Positions 27,937 through 38,210 of a DNA stretch of 64,000 nt are shown one piece after another. This DNA comes from Paramesorhizobium endophyticum (GTDB taxonomy: Bacteria > Pseudomonadota > Alphaproteobacteria > Rhizobiales > Rhizobiaceae). The DNA lies in NCBI RefSeq assembly GCF_014640615.1, contig NZ_BMHH01000016.1, positions 47,794-111,793 of the forward strand, written 5' to 3'. The notes beneath the pieces are model-generated. The model searched no databases. It was given only the letters and a program-made list of their open reading frames with translations, and was not told where the DNA came from. The first letter of the stretch is position 1. Every line of letters starts with the position of its first letter. Made by a program: the position numbers and the translations under genes.

Positions 27937-29097
27937 TCAATCCGTGAAAGACTCCAGCCGAGACTCCTCACGCATCGCCGTGCCGCGCACCACCATATCA
28001 TTGCGGTGGATCATCGCCGCGCGCGCATCATAGCCCAGAATCGCCGCGATCTCATTGCTCTTGTGACCGGCGATCCGGATGGCATCCGCCGCGTCATAAG
28101 CGACGAGCCCACGCGCCACTTCGCGCCCCTCGAGGCTCATGACGGCCACCGTATCGCCGCGCTGGAAATTGCCCTCGACCTCGCGCACGCCGGCGGGAAG
28201 CAGCGACTTGCCCGAGCGCAGCGCCGCAAGCGCACCATCATCCACGATAAGCCGCCCTGCCGGTTCGAGATTGCCTGATATCCACGTCTTCCAGGCGCTG
28301 ACCGGATGCGTGCTTGCTTTGAACAGGGTCGCCCGCTCGCCCCGGTCGATGGCCGAGAGCGGCCCCATCCGCGTGCCCGACGTGATGATCATCGCCGTGC
28401 CCGCCGCATTGGCGATCTTGCCCGCGTCGAGCTTGGTCTTCATGCCGCCGCGCGATAGCTCGGACGCCGCCGCCCCCGCCATCGCCTCGATGTCCGGCGT
28501 GATCGCTTCCACGATAGGAAGAAACTCCGCGTCTGGGTGGAGATGCGGCGGCGCAGTGTAGAGACCGTCTATATCGGAGAGAAGGATAAGCAGGTCGGCG
28601 CCCACCATGGTGGCGACCCGCGCCGCGAGCCGGTCATTGTCGCCATAGCGGATTTCGCTCGTCGCGACCGTGTCGTTTTCGTTGATGATGGGAACCGAGC
28701 CGAGCTTCATCAGCGTCTCGATGGTGGCGCGCGCGTTCAAATAGCGCCGCCGCTCTTCCGTATCCGCCAGCGTCAGCAGGATCTGACCGGCGCGGAGATT
28801 ATGCCGCTCCAGCACATCCGTATAGGCCCTCGCCAGCGCAATCTGGCCAACGGCGGCGGCAGCCTGGGATTCTTCCAGCTTCAGCGCGCCCTTCGGCATG
28901 GCGAGGATGGTTCGTCCGAGCGCAATGGCCCCCGACGAAACCACCAGCACCTCGACGCCGGCCGAGCTAAGCGCCGCGATATCCTCGCCAAGGCTTTCCA
29001 GCCATTCGCGCTTCAGGCCCGTGGCGCGATCGACCAGCAGCGCCGAGCCGATCTTCACCACAATCCGGCGATATTGCTTCAGCGCTTGCCGTTCCAT
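27937..29097 (-). CDS. proB: Glutamate 5-kinase ProB (with PUA domain)
   Basis: 386 residues: an amino-acid kinase domain ([61 protein letters not shown]) followed by a C-terminal PUA domain ([29 protein letters not shown]). It phosphorylates glutamate to start proline synthesis and is normally feedback-inhibited by proline. ATG 29097 follows the obgE stop by 11 bp, so the genes are probably co-transcribed. Confidence 0.96.
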   Translation of the reverse strand: MERQALKQYRRIVVKIGSALLVDRATGLKREWLESLGEDIAALSSAGVEVLVVSSGAIALGRTILAMPKGALKLEESQAAAAVGQIALARAYTDVLERHNLRAGQILLTLADTEERRRYLNARATIETLMKLGSVPIINENDTVATSEIRYGDNDRLAARVATMVGADLLILLSDIDGLYTAPPHLHPDAEFLPIVEAITPDIEAMAGAAASELSRGGMKTKLDAGKIANAAGTAMIITSGTRMGPLSAIDRGERATLFKASTHPVSAWKTWISGNLEPAGRLIVDDGALAALRSGKSLLPAGVREVEGNFQRGDTVAVMSLEGREVARGLVAYDAADAIRIAGHKSNEIAAILGYDARAAMIHRNDMVVRGTAMREESRLESFTD

Positions 29098-29108
29098 GGC
29101 CGCCTGCC

Positions 29109-30170
<1,062 letters not shown>

Positions 30171-30185
30171 TTACAGGAAAGAAGG

Positions 30186-30243
30186 CAGTAAGGGAATAAG
30201 TGAGTGGGGGAGTATGTTACCGGAAACTTACTCCCTTGCTCCC
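30186..30243. repeat. Short relative of the 10021-10098 purine-rich hairpin
   Basis: A purine arm (AGTAAGGGAATAAGTGAGTG) faces TTACTCCCTTGCTCCCTT around the centre TATGTTACCGG. The right arm overlaps the 3' end of the acetyltransferase gene that stops at 30228. Confidence 0.65.
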
Positions 30244-30779
30244 TTCCACTCCGGATCGGTGAAATCGATCTGGATCAGTTCCTGGTCGAGATATTGGCCC
30301 TGCACCAGCAGCGATTTTCTCTCCAGTCCGTAGGTCTTGAACCCAAGCGCATAATAGATCCGCCTGGCGGCGTCGTTCGTCGCGACCACCTTGGCCTCCA
30401 GCACCACTACATGCTTCGCCGCGTGGTCGATGACTTTTTGCACCAGCGCCTTGCCCAGTTCCAGCCCGCGCGCTTCCGGCACCACATAAACACTCACCAG
30501 CGTGCCGCGATGGCGTTCCGTCCTGCGCTCATGCCGGTGATGGGCGGCAATGCCGAGAAGGTTCTCGCCGTTGAACGCTCCGAAAGTCACATTGCCGTCC
30601 ACCTGCTCCAGGCGGCGCGCGAAGACGGCATCCGAATAAGCGTTCTCCTCCTCGAAGGTGGAGCCAAAAGACATGAGCGCACGCTGCAGCGCGCTGAGCC
30701 GGATGGCGCGGTAACGATGCAGGTCGCCCATGCCGAGCGCCCGCACCGTGATTGCATCGCGAACGATAGAGCCGATCAT
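30228..30779 (-). CDS. GNAT-family N-acetyltransferase
   Basis: 183 residues with the GNAT acetyl-CoA site: LVSVYVVPEARGLELGKALVQKVIDHA, followed by EAKVVATNDAARRIYYALGFKTYGLE. The start at 30779 overlaps the stop of the preceding acetyltransferase gene as ATGA. The last 10 or so codons fall in a repeat arm. The substrate is unknown. Confidence 0.85.
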   Translation of the reverse strand: MIGSIVRDAITVRALGMGDLHRYRAIRLSALQRALMSFGSTFEEENAYSDAVFARRLEQVDGNVTFGAFNGENLLGIAAHHRHERRTERHRGTLVSVYVVPEARGLELGKALVQKVIDHAAKHVVVLEAKVVATNDAARRIYYALGFKTYGLERKSLLVQGQYLDQELIQIDFTDPEWKGARE

Positions 30780-31372
30780 GTGTGCCAGCTCCTCAGCCCC
30801 ACCCATGTCCGCCGGTCGAGCGTATAGCGCTCGATCGGCACATTGCCGGCGGCAAGCGAATCCATCATGCCGGTGCCGGCATATTGGAAGCCGCTCTTGT
30901 GGATGACCCGGCGCGAGCCGGTATTTGTCACCCGGCAAGAGACATGCAGCCGCTCGATATCCGTGGCGCGAAAGGCAAGGTCGATCAGCGCATGGGAGGC
31001 TTCGGTGGCATAGCCCCTCCCCCAATAAGGCTCGCCCAGCCAGTAGCCGATTTCCAGCCCCTCGCCGTGCTTGTAATCATGAATGCCGCAGCAGCCCATG
31101 AAGATACCGGTTTCCGCCTGCGTAATGGCATAGACGCATTTGCCGATCCCGCCAGCTTTGGCGCGATTGACGAAATCCACCGCATGGGCGCGCGTGTAAG
31201 GATGCGGCATGCGGGCAAGCATTTCCGCTACGCGGACATTGCTGGCGAGATCGGCAATTGCATCCACGTCCTCTTCATGCGGCGGGCGCAGCACCAGCCG
31301 CTCGGTGACGAGGACGGGACAATCGATCCGCCTCGAGCTTTCTTCATCGTCCTCTAAGATTTCGGCAACCAT
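30776..31372 (-). CDS. GNAT-family N-acetyltransferase (RimJ/RimL type)
   Basis: 198 residues with the RimJ/RimL pattern: VTERLVLRPPHEEDVDAIADL at the N-terminus, IGYWLGEPYWGRGYATEASHALIDLAF at the acetyl-CoA loop, and HVSCRVTNTGSRRVIHKSGF. Members acetylate protein or small-molecule amines. It is coupled by a 4-bp overlap to a second, different acetyltransferase gene. The pair between rpmA and obgE is a common arrangement in Brucella relatives. Confidence 0.87.
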   Translation of the reverse strand: MVAEILEDDEESSRRIDCPVLVTERLVLRPPHEEDVDAIADLASNVRVAEMLARMPHPYTRAHAVDFVNRAKAGGIGKCVYAITQAETGIFMGCCGIHDYKHGEGLEIGYWLGEPYWGRGYATEASHALIDLAFRATDIERLHVSCRVTNTGSRRVIHKSGFQYAGTGMMDSLAAGNVPIERYTLDRRTWVGLRSWHT

Positions 31373-31392
31373 TTCTCATTCCTCCAGATGCG

Positions 31393-31429
31393 AAAAAGGG
31401 AAGGTGGGGGTGTCCCATCTTCCCTTTTT
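31393..31429 (-). terminator. Intrinsic terminator after rplU-rpmA
   Basis: A 16-bp stem pairs AAAAAGGGAAGGTGGG (31393-31408) with CCCATCTTCCCTTTTT (31414-31429), one mismatch, 5-nt loop. Read on the minus strand it ends in a T-run, as expected for transcription coming from rpmA. Confidence 0.85.
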
Positions 31430-31499
31430 GATCTCTCGGCTTGGCTGCCAAAACACCGGGTCCGATGGGACGCCGGAGCTTGGATGGAGTGCTACCGGC

Positions 31500-31769
31500 T
31501 TACTCCGCTGCCTCCGTAATCGGGTTGACCGATACGAAGGTACGTCCGTTGGCTTTCGTGCGGTAGGATACGGCGCCATGCGTCAGCGCGAACAGCGTAT
31601 GATCCCGGCCGATGCCGACATTGTCGCCAGCATGCCACTTGGTGCCGCGTTGACGCACGAGGATGTTTCCGGCCAGCACGCGCTCGCCGCCAAACTTCTT
31701 CACGCCAAGGCGCTTGGACTCTGAATCGCGACCGTTGCGCGACGAACCGCCAGCTTTCTTATGTGCCAT
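31500..31769 (-). CDS. rpmA: Large ribosomal subunit protein bL27
   Basis: 89 residues starting [31 protein letters not shown], the invariant bL27 N-terminus that reaches the peptidyl-transferase centre, with [23 protein letters not shown] further on. Full length for the family. It follows rplU in the conserved two-gene operon. Confidence 0.97.
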   Translation of the reverse strand: MAHKKAGGSSRNGRDSESKRLGVKKFGGERVLAGNILVRQRGTKWHAGDNVGIGRDHTLFALTHGAVSYRTKANGRTFVSVNPITEAAE

Positions 31770-31849
31770 CGGTATTCTCCTTCAATCTCTGGCACGATCC
31801 CGGAAACGTTCGAATGTTCCGGTCGCGATCATGCGGCTAATTCCAAAAC

Positions 31850-32275
31850 TTACTCGGCTGCCTCGGTCTTGGCTGCGGCCTTCTTCGGCGCTGCCTTGGC
31901 CTTCGGAGCCTCGGCTCCCTCGGCGGCTTCCTTCTTGGCGGCCTTCTTCGAAGGCTTGGCGCCGCCCGTCAGGATTTCCGAGATGCGGATCGTCGTCAGT
32001 TCCTGACGATGACCGCGCGTACGCTTCGAATTCTGGCGGCGGCGCTTCTTGAAGGCGATGACCTTGGGGCCACGGCCCTGCTCGACGACCTCAGCCGTCA
32101 CCAGAGCGCCTTCGACGATCGGCGCGCCGATCGTGGCGGAAGCACCTTCGCCGACCATCAGCACTTCGCCGAATTCGACGACATCGCCGGCTTCGCCGGA
32201 AACCTTCTCGACCTTCAGGAGGTCGTTGGCGGCAACGCGATACTGCTTGCCACCCGTCTTGATGACTGCGAACAT
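31850..32275 (-). CDS. rplU: Large ribosomal subunit protein bL21, with a Lys/Ala-rich tail
   Basis: 141 residues. Residues 1-102 are a normal bL21 domain ([30 protein letters not shown]). The last 35 or so residues are a repetitive Lys/Ala extension ([20 protein letters not shown]) that is common in rhizobial bL21 and absent in E. coli. First gene of the rplU-rpmA operon. Confidence 0.97.
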   Translation of the reverse strand: MFAVIKTGGKQYRVAANDLLKVEKVSGEAGDVVEFGEVLMVGEGASATIGAPIVEGALVTAEVVEQGRGPKVIAFKKRRRQNSKRTRGHRQELTTIRISEILTGGAKPSKKAAKKEAAEGAEAPKAKAAPKKAAAKTEAAE

Positions 32276-32524
32276 CTTTTTTCCTTGTCGTTCGGTCCGG
32301 CTCTCACACGGAAACCCGCATGGGCCGTCTTTTTGTCAGTCGTGACAGATTATATGGAAAAGGCCGCCGTTTCCCGGAAAAGAACACGCCAACCCGCATT
32401 CGAACCATGGGCGCAAACTTCTCCACGCCTAAAGTCGCCTGGGCTTATGGATCGAAAGGATAGCCAAGTCAAGAAATTTCCATGGAACTTCCGCCGATTT
32501 GCTCTTGTATATCGCAAGCCAAGC

Positions 32525-32705
32525 CGCTATCTAGCCCCCCGCGCACTCAAGCAATCGCGTGCACATTTGGCGAACACGGGGAACAAACGCTTCCCTAACA
32601 TGCTCGCCCTACGCGGAGAGGTGGCTGAGTGGTTGAAAGCACCGCACTCGAAATGCGGCATAGGGGCAACTCTATCGGGGGTTCGAATCCCTCCCTCTCC
32701 GCCAG
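32525..32705. repeat. Copy 1 of the tRNA-Ser flanking direct repeat
   Basis: This block (from CGCTATCTAGCCCCCCGCGC through the tRNA) matches 45173-45351. It is identical for about the first 40 nt, diverges somewhat just before the tRNA, and is identical again across the tRNA gene itself. It marks the left end of island 1. Confidence 0.85.
32615..32704 (+). tRNA. tRNA-Ser(CGA), copy 1
   Basis: A 90-nt type II tRNA with acceptor arms GGAGAGG and CCTCTCC, D-arm GGCTGAGTGGTTGAAAGC, anticodon stem CCGCA/TGCGG with loop CTCGAAA (anticodon CGA), a long variable arm, T-arm GGGGGTTCGAATCCCTC, and an encoded GCCA end. The 3' end is the likely integration site for the elements that follow. Confidence 0.97.
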
Positions 32706-32893
32706 AAAATCTTTGTAGATCAATTGGATAGTTCTATTTTCAGCTGTTTCTGTAGAAATTCATATGCCCCTGTGCGATCAGGATTCAGCATGGGCCACGA
32801 TCAAGGCGCGACCAAGCTGCCACAAGGGCACTCTCGCAGCTCCCCTTGCAAGGCGACGCGCTCCCAATTTCCGCAACCCTCACGATAGTCGCG

Positions 32894-34354
32894 CTATAAT
32901 TTGCCAGAGATTGTTCCCTTGGAGGGCACCTGTTCGAGGGAGTTGCCTGCGGCTGGAATAGCCATATATAACGCAACTCCGACAACAATTAGCATCGCCA
33001 GCCCTAGACCATAGAAAGCATTGAGACGCCGAATGGAACTCATGTAGATGCCAAAAATCTTTACGGCGCCGCTTTTTTCAGAAATTGTTCCGCCCAAGGT
33101 TATTCCCGGAAACTTATCCTTTAGGATATTTTCTAATTTCGCCGCGTGATCAACGGACCCCTTAAGGAGGACGTGATACCAGAATCTATCCATAAGGTAG
33201 AAGGCTCCCCATACAAGAATAGCTGCAACGACAAGTGATACAGCCATCGGAAGCTTGAGGCTAAATAAGGTGATATACATCCCTTTTTGAGACATTACGC
33301 CGATTGCAGCTATAAGCGCACCAACTATCGTTATGGCGAAGTTCCTAATCCTAAGTCCCATGTCATTGAAGTGCTGTTGAACATCGACAACTTTTTTCCA
33401 GATATCGATGTTTATTTTATCCAGCTCAATTTTATCGTTCTGGATTTCGTTAGTGTTGACCGAAACAAACTTCATAAAATCGCAGAACTTAAATATTTCT
33501 GCAAAGCACTCATGGAGCGTAGCGCTTGGCGTGAAATCAAGCTTGGTCTCCATAATCGAGCGTTCACGCTCGACGTCTTCCTGAGTCCAGTGTGAAACGC
33601 TGCGAAGTAAATCGTATTCCGGTCTTCTCTGAGACTCTCCGTATTTAGCGTAGACATCAAAAATGCCTGCATCCCGCGCCATGGCGATGTCTTTAAAAAG
33701 GCTGTCGCCCACGTATGCGCACCGAGCAGGGTCCGCGTTGGCTACATTAATAATCTCATGCAATATTTTTACGTTTGGCTTTAGCTCACCTCTAGGTGTG
33801 TGCAAAATCTGGGTAACCTGCAGCCCATACGAATCGTCAGCGCGAGTTCGAAGTTTAGACAGCGATACACCCTCGGGCGTATCGTGATCTTCGGGACAAA
33901 ACATAATATCGATTATGCCGTCGAGTCCCAGTCTCTTTAGACGATAGGCGCTATAAAACCCTAAAGATTCCGTGTATGCTACTATTTTTACACCGGAATT
34001 CTTTATATCCCACAGCGATTGGAATACAGTAGGATACAGCTTCGTTTTGGCGTCTCTTCCCGCACGTGAACTATCTAGAGCTTCAATAAAATTGTCACGC
34101 CCGGTTATAGGATTCGGCGTAACATTGCTTGTAGAAAGATCATCTATAAGAAAAGTATATTCTGATGTCCTCGCCTTCTGATGAATTTTTCGTATCGCAC
34201 TCTTGGCTGCAGCCTCGTCTCCATTGAACAACTCGACAATTTTTCTATATATCGGGTCAAAGTTCGCATACCATATTTCAAACCAATCAAACAATGTGTT
34301 GTCTAGGTCGAGTATTAATGTGTCTATTTTCTTACGCATCTCTGACTGTTCCAT
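32894..34354 (-). CDS. HAD-family phosphatase-like protein with C-terminal membrane helices
   Basis: 486 residues from ATG 34354, which follows AGGGGG. The N-terminal two-thirds is a HAD fold: DLDNTLFDW (motif I, about residues 16-24), AYTES (motif II), RGELKPN (motif III) and YVGDSLFKD (motif IV), so the catalytic residues are intact. The C-terminal part has a coiled region (KIELDKINIDIWKKVVDVQQ), two close membrane helices (FAITIVGALIAAIG, AVSLVVAAILVWGAFYLM) and a third (LGLAMLIVVGVALYMAI). I do not know this architecture. Base composition is lower in GC than the neighbouring core. Other in-frame starts are 34339 and 34456. Confidence 0.7.
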   Translation of the reverse strand: MEQSEMRKKIDTLILDLDNTLFDWFEIWYANFDPIYRKIVELFNGDEAAAKSAIRKIHQKARTSEYTFLIDDLSTSNVTPNPITGRDNFIEALDSSRAGRDAKTKLYPTVFQSLWDIKNSGVKIVAYTESLGFYSAYRLKRLGLDGIIDIMFCPEDHDTPEGVSLSKLRTRADDSYGLQVTQILHTPRGELKPNVKILHEIINVANADPARCAYVGDSLFKDIAMARDAGIFDVYAKYGESQRRPEYDLLRSVSHWTQEDVERERSIMETKLDFTPSATLHECFAEIFKFCDFMKFVSVNTNEIQNDKIELDKINIDIWKKVVDVQQHFNDMGLRIRNFAITIVGALIAAIGVMSQKGMYITLFSLKLPMAVSLVVAAILVWGAFYLMDRFWYHVLLKGSVDHAAKLENILKDKFPGITLGGTISEKSGAVKIFGIYMSSIRRLNAFYGLGLAMLIVVGVALYMAIPAAGNSLEQVPSKGTISGKL

Positions 34355-34519
34355 TGCGCTGCCCCCTGACCATCGCAAGCCCGTTTGATTAAATTCAGCT
34401 ACTACCCTGAAAGCTTCGAGTTTTCCAGTTTGAGGAAAATCGGGAGTATTGGTCATATCGACCTTGGCACCCCTTCCGGGGCATCCTACGCGTGATCGAC
34501 AACCACCGTTGGAGATCAC

Positions 34520-35512
34520 ATGGCGACGATCCGGAAGCTCAGGGGACGCTGGCAAGCTCAAGTTCGCAGGCGCGGCATGAAGCCGCGCTGCAAGTCCTTC
34601 GACACCAAGCAGGAAGCGGAGAAGTGGGCGCGCGATCTGGAGTCCCAGGTCGATAAATTCGGCGCTGCTCCAGATACGAAGATTCTCGAAACCACGACGC
34701 TTGGCGACTTGCTGGAGCGCTATCAGCGCGAGGTGTCGCCGATGAAGCGCGGTGCCGTGCAGGAGATACAGCGGATCGACGTTCTGCGGCGTCACGAGCT
34801 TGCCTACCGGACGATGATTGGGTTAAGCCAGCAGGATATCGCCTCCTTTCGCGACGAACGGCTCCGGAGCGTAGCTCCATCTACGGTCGTTCGGGAACTC
34901 GCAATCCTCAGTCACGTCATTGAGGTCAGCATCCGCGATTGGGGCCTGCCGCTGAGCCGCAACGTTGTGAAACTGGTTCGCCGTCCGGTCATCCGCAACG
35001 AACGAAGCCGCCGCCTCATCGGGAACGAGGAGCAGCGTCTGCTCGACGGCTGCGATGCAGGTCAGATTCCGTTTCTCAAGACGCTCATTATTCTCGCCAT
35101 CCAGACCGGGATGCGCCGAGGCGAGATATTGGGCTTGAAATGGTCCGATATCTCACACAATCGCCGGGTAATCACATTGGCGCTCACCAAAAACGGGTCC
35201 GGTCGCGAGGTGCCATTGTCTCAGCGGGCTTTCGATGCTCTGATGGATTGGAAGTCAAAAGTTGATGTAGATGCATCTACTGTCTTCCCCATGACTGCTG
35301 GTGCGCTGGAGCAGGCATGGCGTCGGCTTCTTACCCGGGTCGGCATCACCGGGCTGCGATTTCACGATCTGCGCCACGAGGGCGTTAGCCGGCTGTTCGA
35401 GCGTGGGTTGAATGTCATTGAGGTTTCCACCATCAGCGGGCATAGAGAGCTACGGATGCTCCGGCGCTACTCGCACCTCAACGCCGACGATCTGGTCGCC
35501 CGGCTTGGGTAG
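34520..35512 (+). CDS. Tyrosine recombinase/phage-type integrase
   Basis: 330 residues: an N-terminal arm-binding domain (MATIRKLRGRWQAQVRR), a core-binding domain, then the catalytic set TGMRRGE (Arg), TKNGSGREV (Lys), HDLRHE (His-x-x-Arg), GHRELRM (His) and RRYSHL (Tyr). All active residues are present. It is the probable integrase of island 1 and lies about 1.8 kb from the first tRNA-Ser copy. It differs in type from the DUF6538-containing integrase of island 2. Confidence 0.93.
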   Translation: MATIRKLRGRWQAQVRRRGMKPRCKSFDTKQEAEKWARDLESQVDKFGAAPDTKILETTTLGDLLERYQREVSPMKRGAVQEIQRIDVLRRHELAYRTMIGLSQQDIASFRDERLRSVAPSTVVRELAILSHVIEVSIRDWGLPLSRNVVKLVRRPVIRNERSRRLIGNEEQRLLDGCDAGQIPFLKTLIILAIQTGMRRGEILGLKWSDISHNRRVITLALTKNGSGREVPLSQRAFDALMDWKSKVDVDASTVFPMTAGALEQAWRRLLTRVGITGLRFHDLRHEGVSRLFERGLNVIEVSTISGHRELRMLRRYSHLNADDLVARLG

Positions 35513-35552
35513 ATCGATCAATGCACCCAACCCTTTACATCCACCTGCGTAA

Positions 35553-35592
35553 CCTTGACAAAGGCCCTGCCTAAACCTTGCCTTTGTCAAGG
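35553..35592 (+). terminator. 13-bp perfect inverted repeat after the integrase gene
   Basis: CCTTGACAAAGGC (35553-35565) pairs perfectly with GCCTTTGTCAAGG (35580-35592) across a 14-nt loop. No long T-run follows, so it may be a stabilising hairpin or a protein-binding site rather than an intrinsic terminator. Confidence 0.5.
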
Positions 35593-36603
35593 CTGAGCGC
35601 AAAACCGCACCCGAAATATGTATCTTTGGTTGCAGGTAAACCTGCCTTGAAGGTCGAAATCCCTTCCGAAAATCGGTTCAACCTTGCGGTTTCTTTCCAT
35701 GAAGTTTACAAATTCGGCTCAAAATAGCTTTTCTGCCCTTTTGTAAAGACTCATGGACGCGCATGGATTGCATCAACGCACGTTCTCAGCGCTGCATCGT
35801 CTTTGCTGGAGCGTCAACAAAGCGTTCGGTGCCCCATATCGGTGACGAAAGCCATTGGCATAACGCCGGAATCCTTTGATCCGCAGCGTCGAAAACATAT
35901 CCGTCTCGAATATCTCTGTTCTTGCCGGTTGATCGATCTATGCGCCGGGTAACCCGTGCGTGCTGCTGGTGGATGACCTCGGTGTCAGCTTGGTGATGAT
36001 CGGTATGGATAGTATGGAACCGAAGAAGGATAGGAAAATCAGGAGCGCCGTTCTTTCATTCGCTTCCACCCGGTGCCGCCGAACCTCCTCAGTGATCGGG
36101 CACCTGAAAGACGGCGGTGCGGTATTGTTGCACTGGAACGTCGAAGTCCTAGAGCGGATCAATTCGCTTCATGGGGATGGGTTCCGTGCCCAGACTTGGT
36201 GTGCGCCCTATCCTCCCGTGCCGGAAATCGACAGGGAAGCTCACAGGCGAGCGCGGCTTGTCTATAACGCAATCCACAGCGCTTCGCGCCACGGATCGCG
36301 CCTATGCGAATCCTCGACCGAAACAGCGTCGCCTCGGCAAGCCAGTGGCTTATTCTCTCGCTCCGGCGCTGCTGATTTGTCGAACGAACGACGCGCGCTG
36401 CCCGCAGGCGTCGTTCCATTGCTGGATGGGGCGAAGGACCGGAACGATCCCCGTCCGACCGGAGACAGGTTCCGCGACCGGAGCGAAGCGACCGGGCCGG
36501 AACCCTCTCTTATCGATGTGGGATACTTCCCTCCCTTGAAGCACTTCCTCTTCCGCAGGAAGAAAGAGCCAGCCGGAGCAGAATTTCACTTCCGGAGAAT
36601 ATC

Positions 36604-36696
36604 AGCGTAACCACGCCCAGCGTTCGTTTTATTTATGACTTTAACAAGAAGAGAGTAGGTGTATACATATTTACGAACGCTGGGAGTGGTTACGCT
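36604..36696. repeat. Long inverted repeat, 23-bp arms
   Basis: The left arm (36604-36626), with AGCGTAACCACGCCCAGCG, and the right arm (36674-36696), with its complement CGCTGGGAGTGGTTACGCT, match at 22 of 23 positions. The 47-nt AT-rich centre includes TTTATTTATGACTTTAAC. The next gene starts 119 bp downstream. Confidence 0.75.
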
Positions 36697-36814
36697 CCCG
36701 GTGCCATGCTTCCGGCGGTTACTTTTCAGCCCTTCAAAAAAATTCTGCCACTTTTTACGCAGCCGCACCTTATAACCGCTATAACTGTCCGCGAGAGTAA
36801 CGGAGATTTCAAGG

Positions 36815-37363
36815 ATGGCGCGGAAGGATTTAAGTAAATTCACTCCGGCAGAGTTGAAAGCCTACAAGAACGAGCAAGCGCGGCTTCGTATGAAAAAGAT
36901 GCGTGGTAAGGAAAAACAGGAACGCGAGTTGGCGAAGGCAAGTAGTATTTTAACGCCGACGTCTCCCGACGTCATTGAATTCGTCACCGAAATTGAGATG
37001 CTGCCGCTCGCAGCCAAGGTAGAACTCGTTGCCGCATGGGAGCGCGAATATAAGCAGAGGCTTCCGGTGGAGCCAGTCGTAAAAAGGCTACCCGGTGAGA
37101 CGTTTGAGGACTATCAGGCGCGTGACAAGCGGCACCGTGATCTTGTTCTGGCTAAGATGTTTGCCGCTGATTTCTACGCACGGCAAAAGGCTGCTGCCCG
37201 GAAGAAAGCCTATGACGCAAGGCAAGCCGCCGAAGCCGCGCGGCTCGGCATCACGGTGTCCCAATTACAATACCGCAGAAAGATGGCCGCATGGAAGGCA
37301 GAAAAGGAGGCTTCGCAACGGAGCCGCGAATTGGAGCGTTTGGCGCGGAGGGCATCGACCTGA
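36815..37363 (+). CDS. Hypothetical charged protein
   Basis: 182 residues of unknown function, starting MARKDLSKFTPAELKAYKNEQARLRMKKMRGKEK after GGAGATTTCAAGG. The sequence is rich in Lys, Arg, Glu and Ala and is mostly predicted helix, with heptad-like charged stretches at residues 120-180 (ARQKAAARKKAYDARQAAEAARLG). That could be a coiled coil or a nucleic-acid-binding region. No known domain is recognised. It is convergent with the resolvase gene and preceded by the 23-bp inverted repeat. Confidence 0.65.
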   Translation: MARKDLSKFTPAELKAYKNEQARLRMKKMRGKEKQERELAKASSILTPTSPDVIEFVTEIEMLPLAAKVELVAAWEREYKQRLPVEPVVKRLPGETFEDYQARDKRHRDLVLAKMFAADFYARQKAAARKKAYDARQAAEAARLGITVSQLQYRRKMAAWKAEKEASQRSRELERLARRAST

Positions 37364-37372
37364 TCCCCGCTG

Positions 37373-37951
37373 TTATTTCCCGGTAAGAACCGCATGTTTC
37401 AGCAAGCGCGTCAAGGTGCGCGGGTGGATATTATACTCACCCGCAACCTTTGCAGTGGATTGCCTCTCTTGCTCAATCGCGGCTTTCGCCGCAATGAGCT
37501 GCTCCGGCGTCATCGCCGGGCGCCTGCCGATCCGGCTTCCGCGAGCGCGGGCAGCAGCCATTCCAGCCTTTGTTCTCTCGCTTATCAACGAGCGTTCGAA
37601 CTCGGCCATGCTCGCCAGGACGTGCAAAAGCAGCCGCCCAGCCGGCGTGCTGGTATCTAGGCTTTCGCTCAGCGACCGGAATTCCACGCCGCGCTCGTTC
37701 AAATCACGGATCAGTTTCAGCAGTTCGAACAGCGAACGGCCAAGACGGTCGATTCGCCAGACGACGAGCGTATCGCCTCGGCGAAGCGTGCGGAGCACTT
37801 TCGCCAATCCAGGACGAGAGAAGTCGGCTCCGGAGAACCCCTCGTCGGTCAGAATATCAACGCAGCCCGCCGCATGCAGCGCCGCAATCTGTAAGTCCAA
37901 ATTTTGCTCGCTAGTGCTGATCCGCGCATATCCGAAAGTCCGCATGCCCAT
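37373..37951 (-). CDS. Serine recombinase (resolvase/invertase family)
   Basis: 192 residues with an N-terminal catalytic domain (FGYARISTSEQNLDLQ with the active serine, VVWRIDRLGRSLFELL, LHVLASMAEFERSLISERTKAGMAAARARG) and a C-terminal helix-turn-helix (KVAGEYNIHPRTLTRLLK). This is a small Tn3/Hin-type resolvase. ATG 37951 follows a GGGA-type site; ATG 37945 is nearly as good. No transposase or res-site pair was recognised beside it, so its target is unclear. Confidence 0.93.
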   Translation of the reverse strand: MGMRTFGYARISTSEQNLDLQIAALHAAGCVDILTDEGFSGADFSRPGLAKVLRTLRRGDTLVVWRIDRLGRSLFELLKLIRDLNERGVEFRSLSESLDTSTPAGRLLLHVLASMAEFERSLISERTKAGMAAARARGSRIGRRPAMTPEQLIAAKAAIEQERQSTAKVAGEYNIHPRTLTRLLKHAVLTGK

Positions 37952-38210
37952 CCAGTTCCCTGCCGCGACCCGTATGAAAATACCAAAACAAAATACCCGC
38001 CAAGGTATTGATTTAAAGGAACCTTTTTGTGCGAGGCGGCTTTTCTGTTGACCAATGAAAGCCGTCACAAGGAAATCAAATGCTTCCGCTTTCGGCTGAC
38101 CCAGCGGTAGAGCGATAGGGGAAGGGTTCCCTTTCGTGCAGCATAAACTCTCCTTACAGAGAAACGCTTGTGGCATATGCAATAGCATATGCAGTTATTG
38201 CGAGTTAAAA

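Larger units (their letters stand above)
35513..36814. other. Gene-poor stretch after the integrase gene
   Basis: No convincing gene was found on either strand. Open frames such as 35960-36610 have no recognisable domain or clear ribosome-binding site. It contains two inverted repeats (35553-35592 and 36604-36696), listed separately. Confidence 0.5.

Noticed and set aside
35960..36610. 216-codon open frame in the gene-poor stretch of island 1
   Set aside because: No ribosome-binding site at the start, no recognisable domain and composition like random reading of GC-rich sequence.
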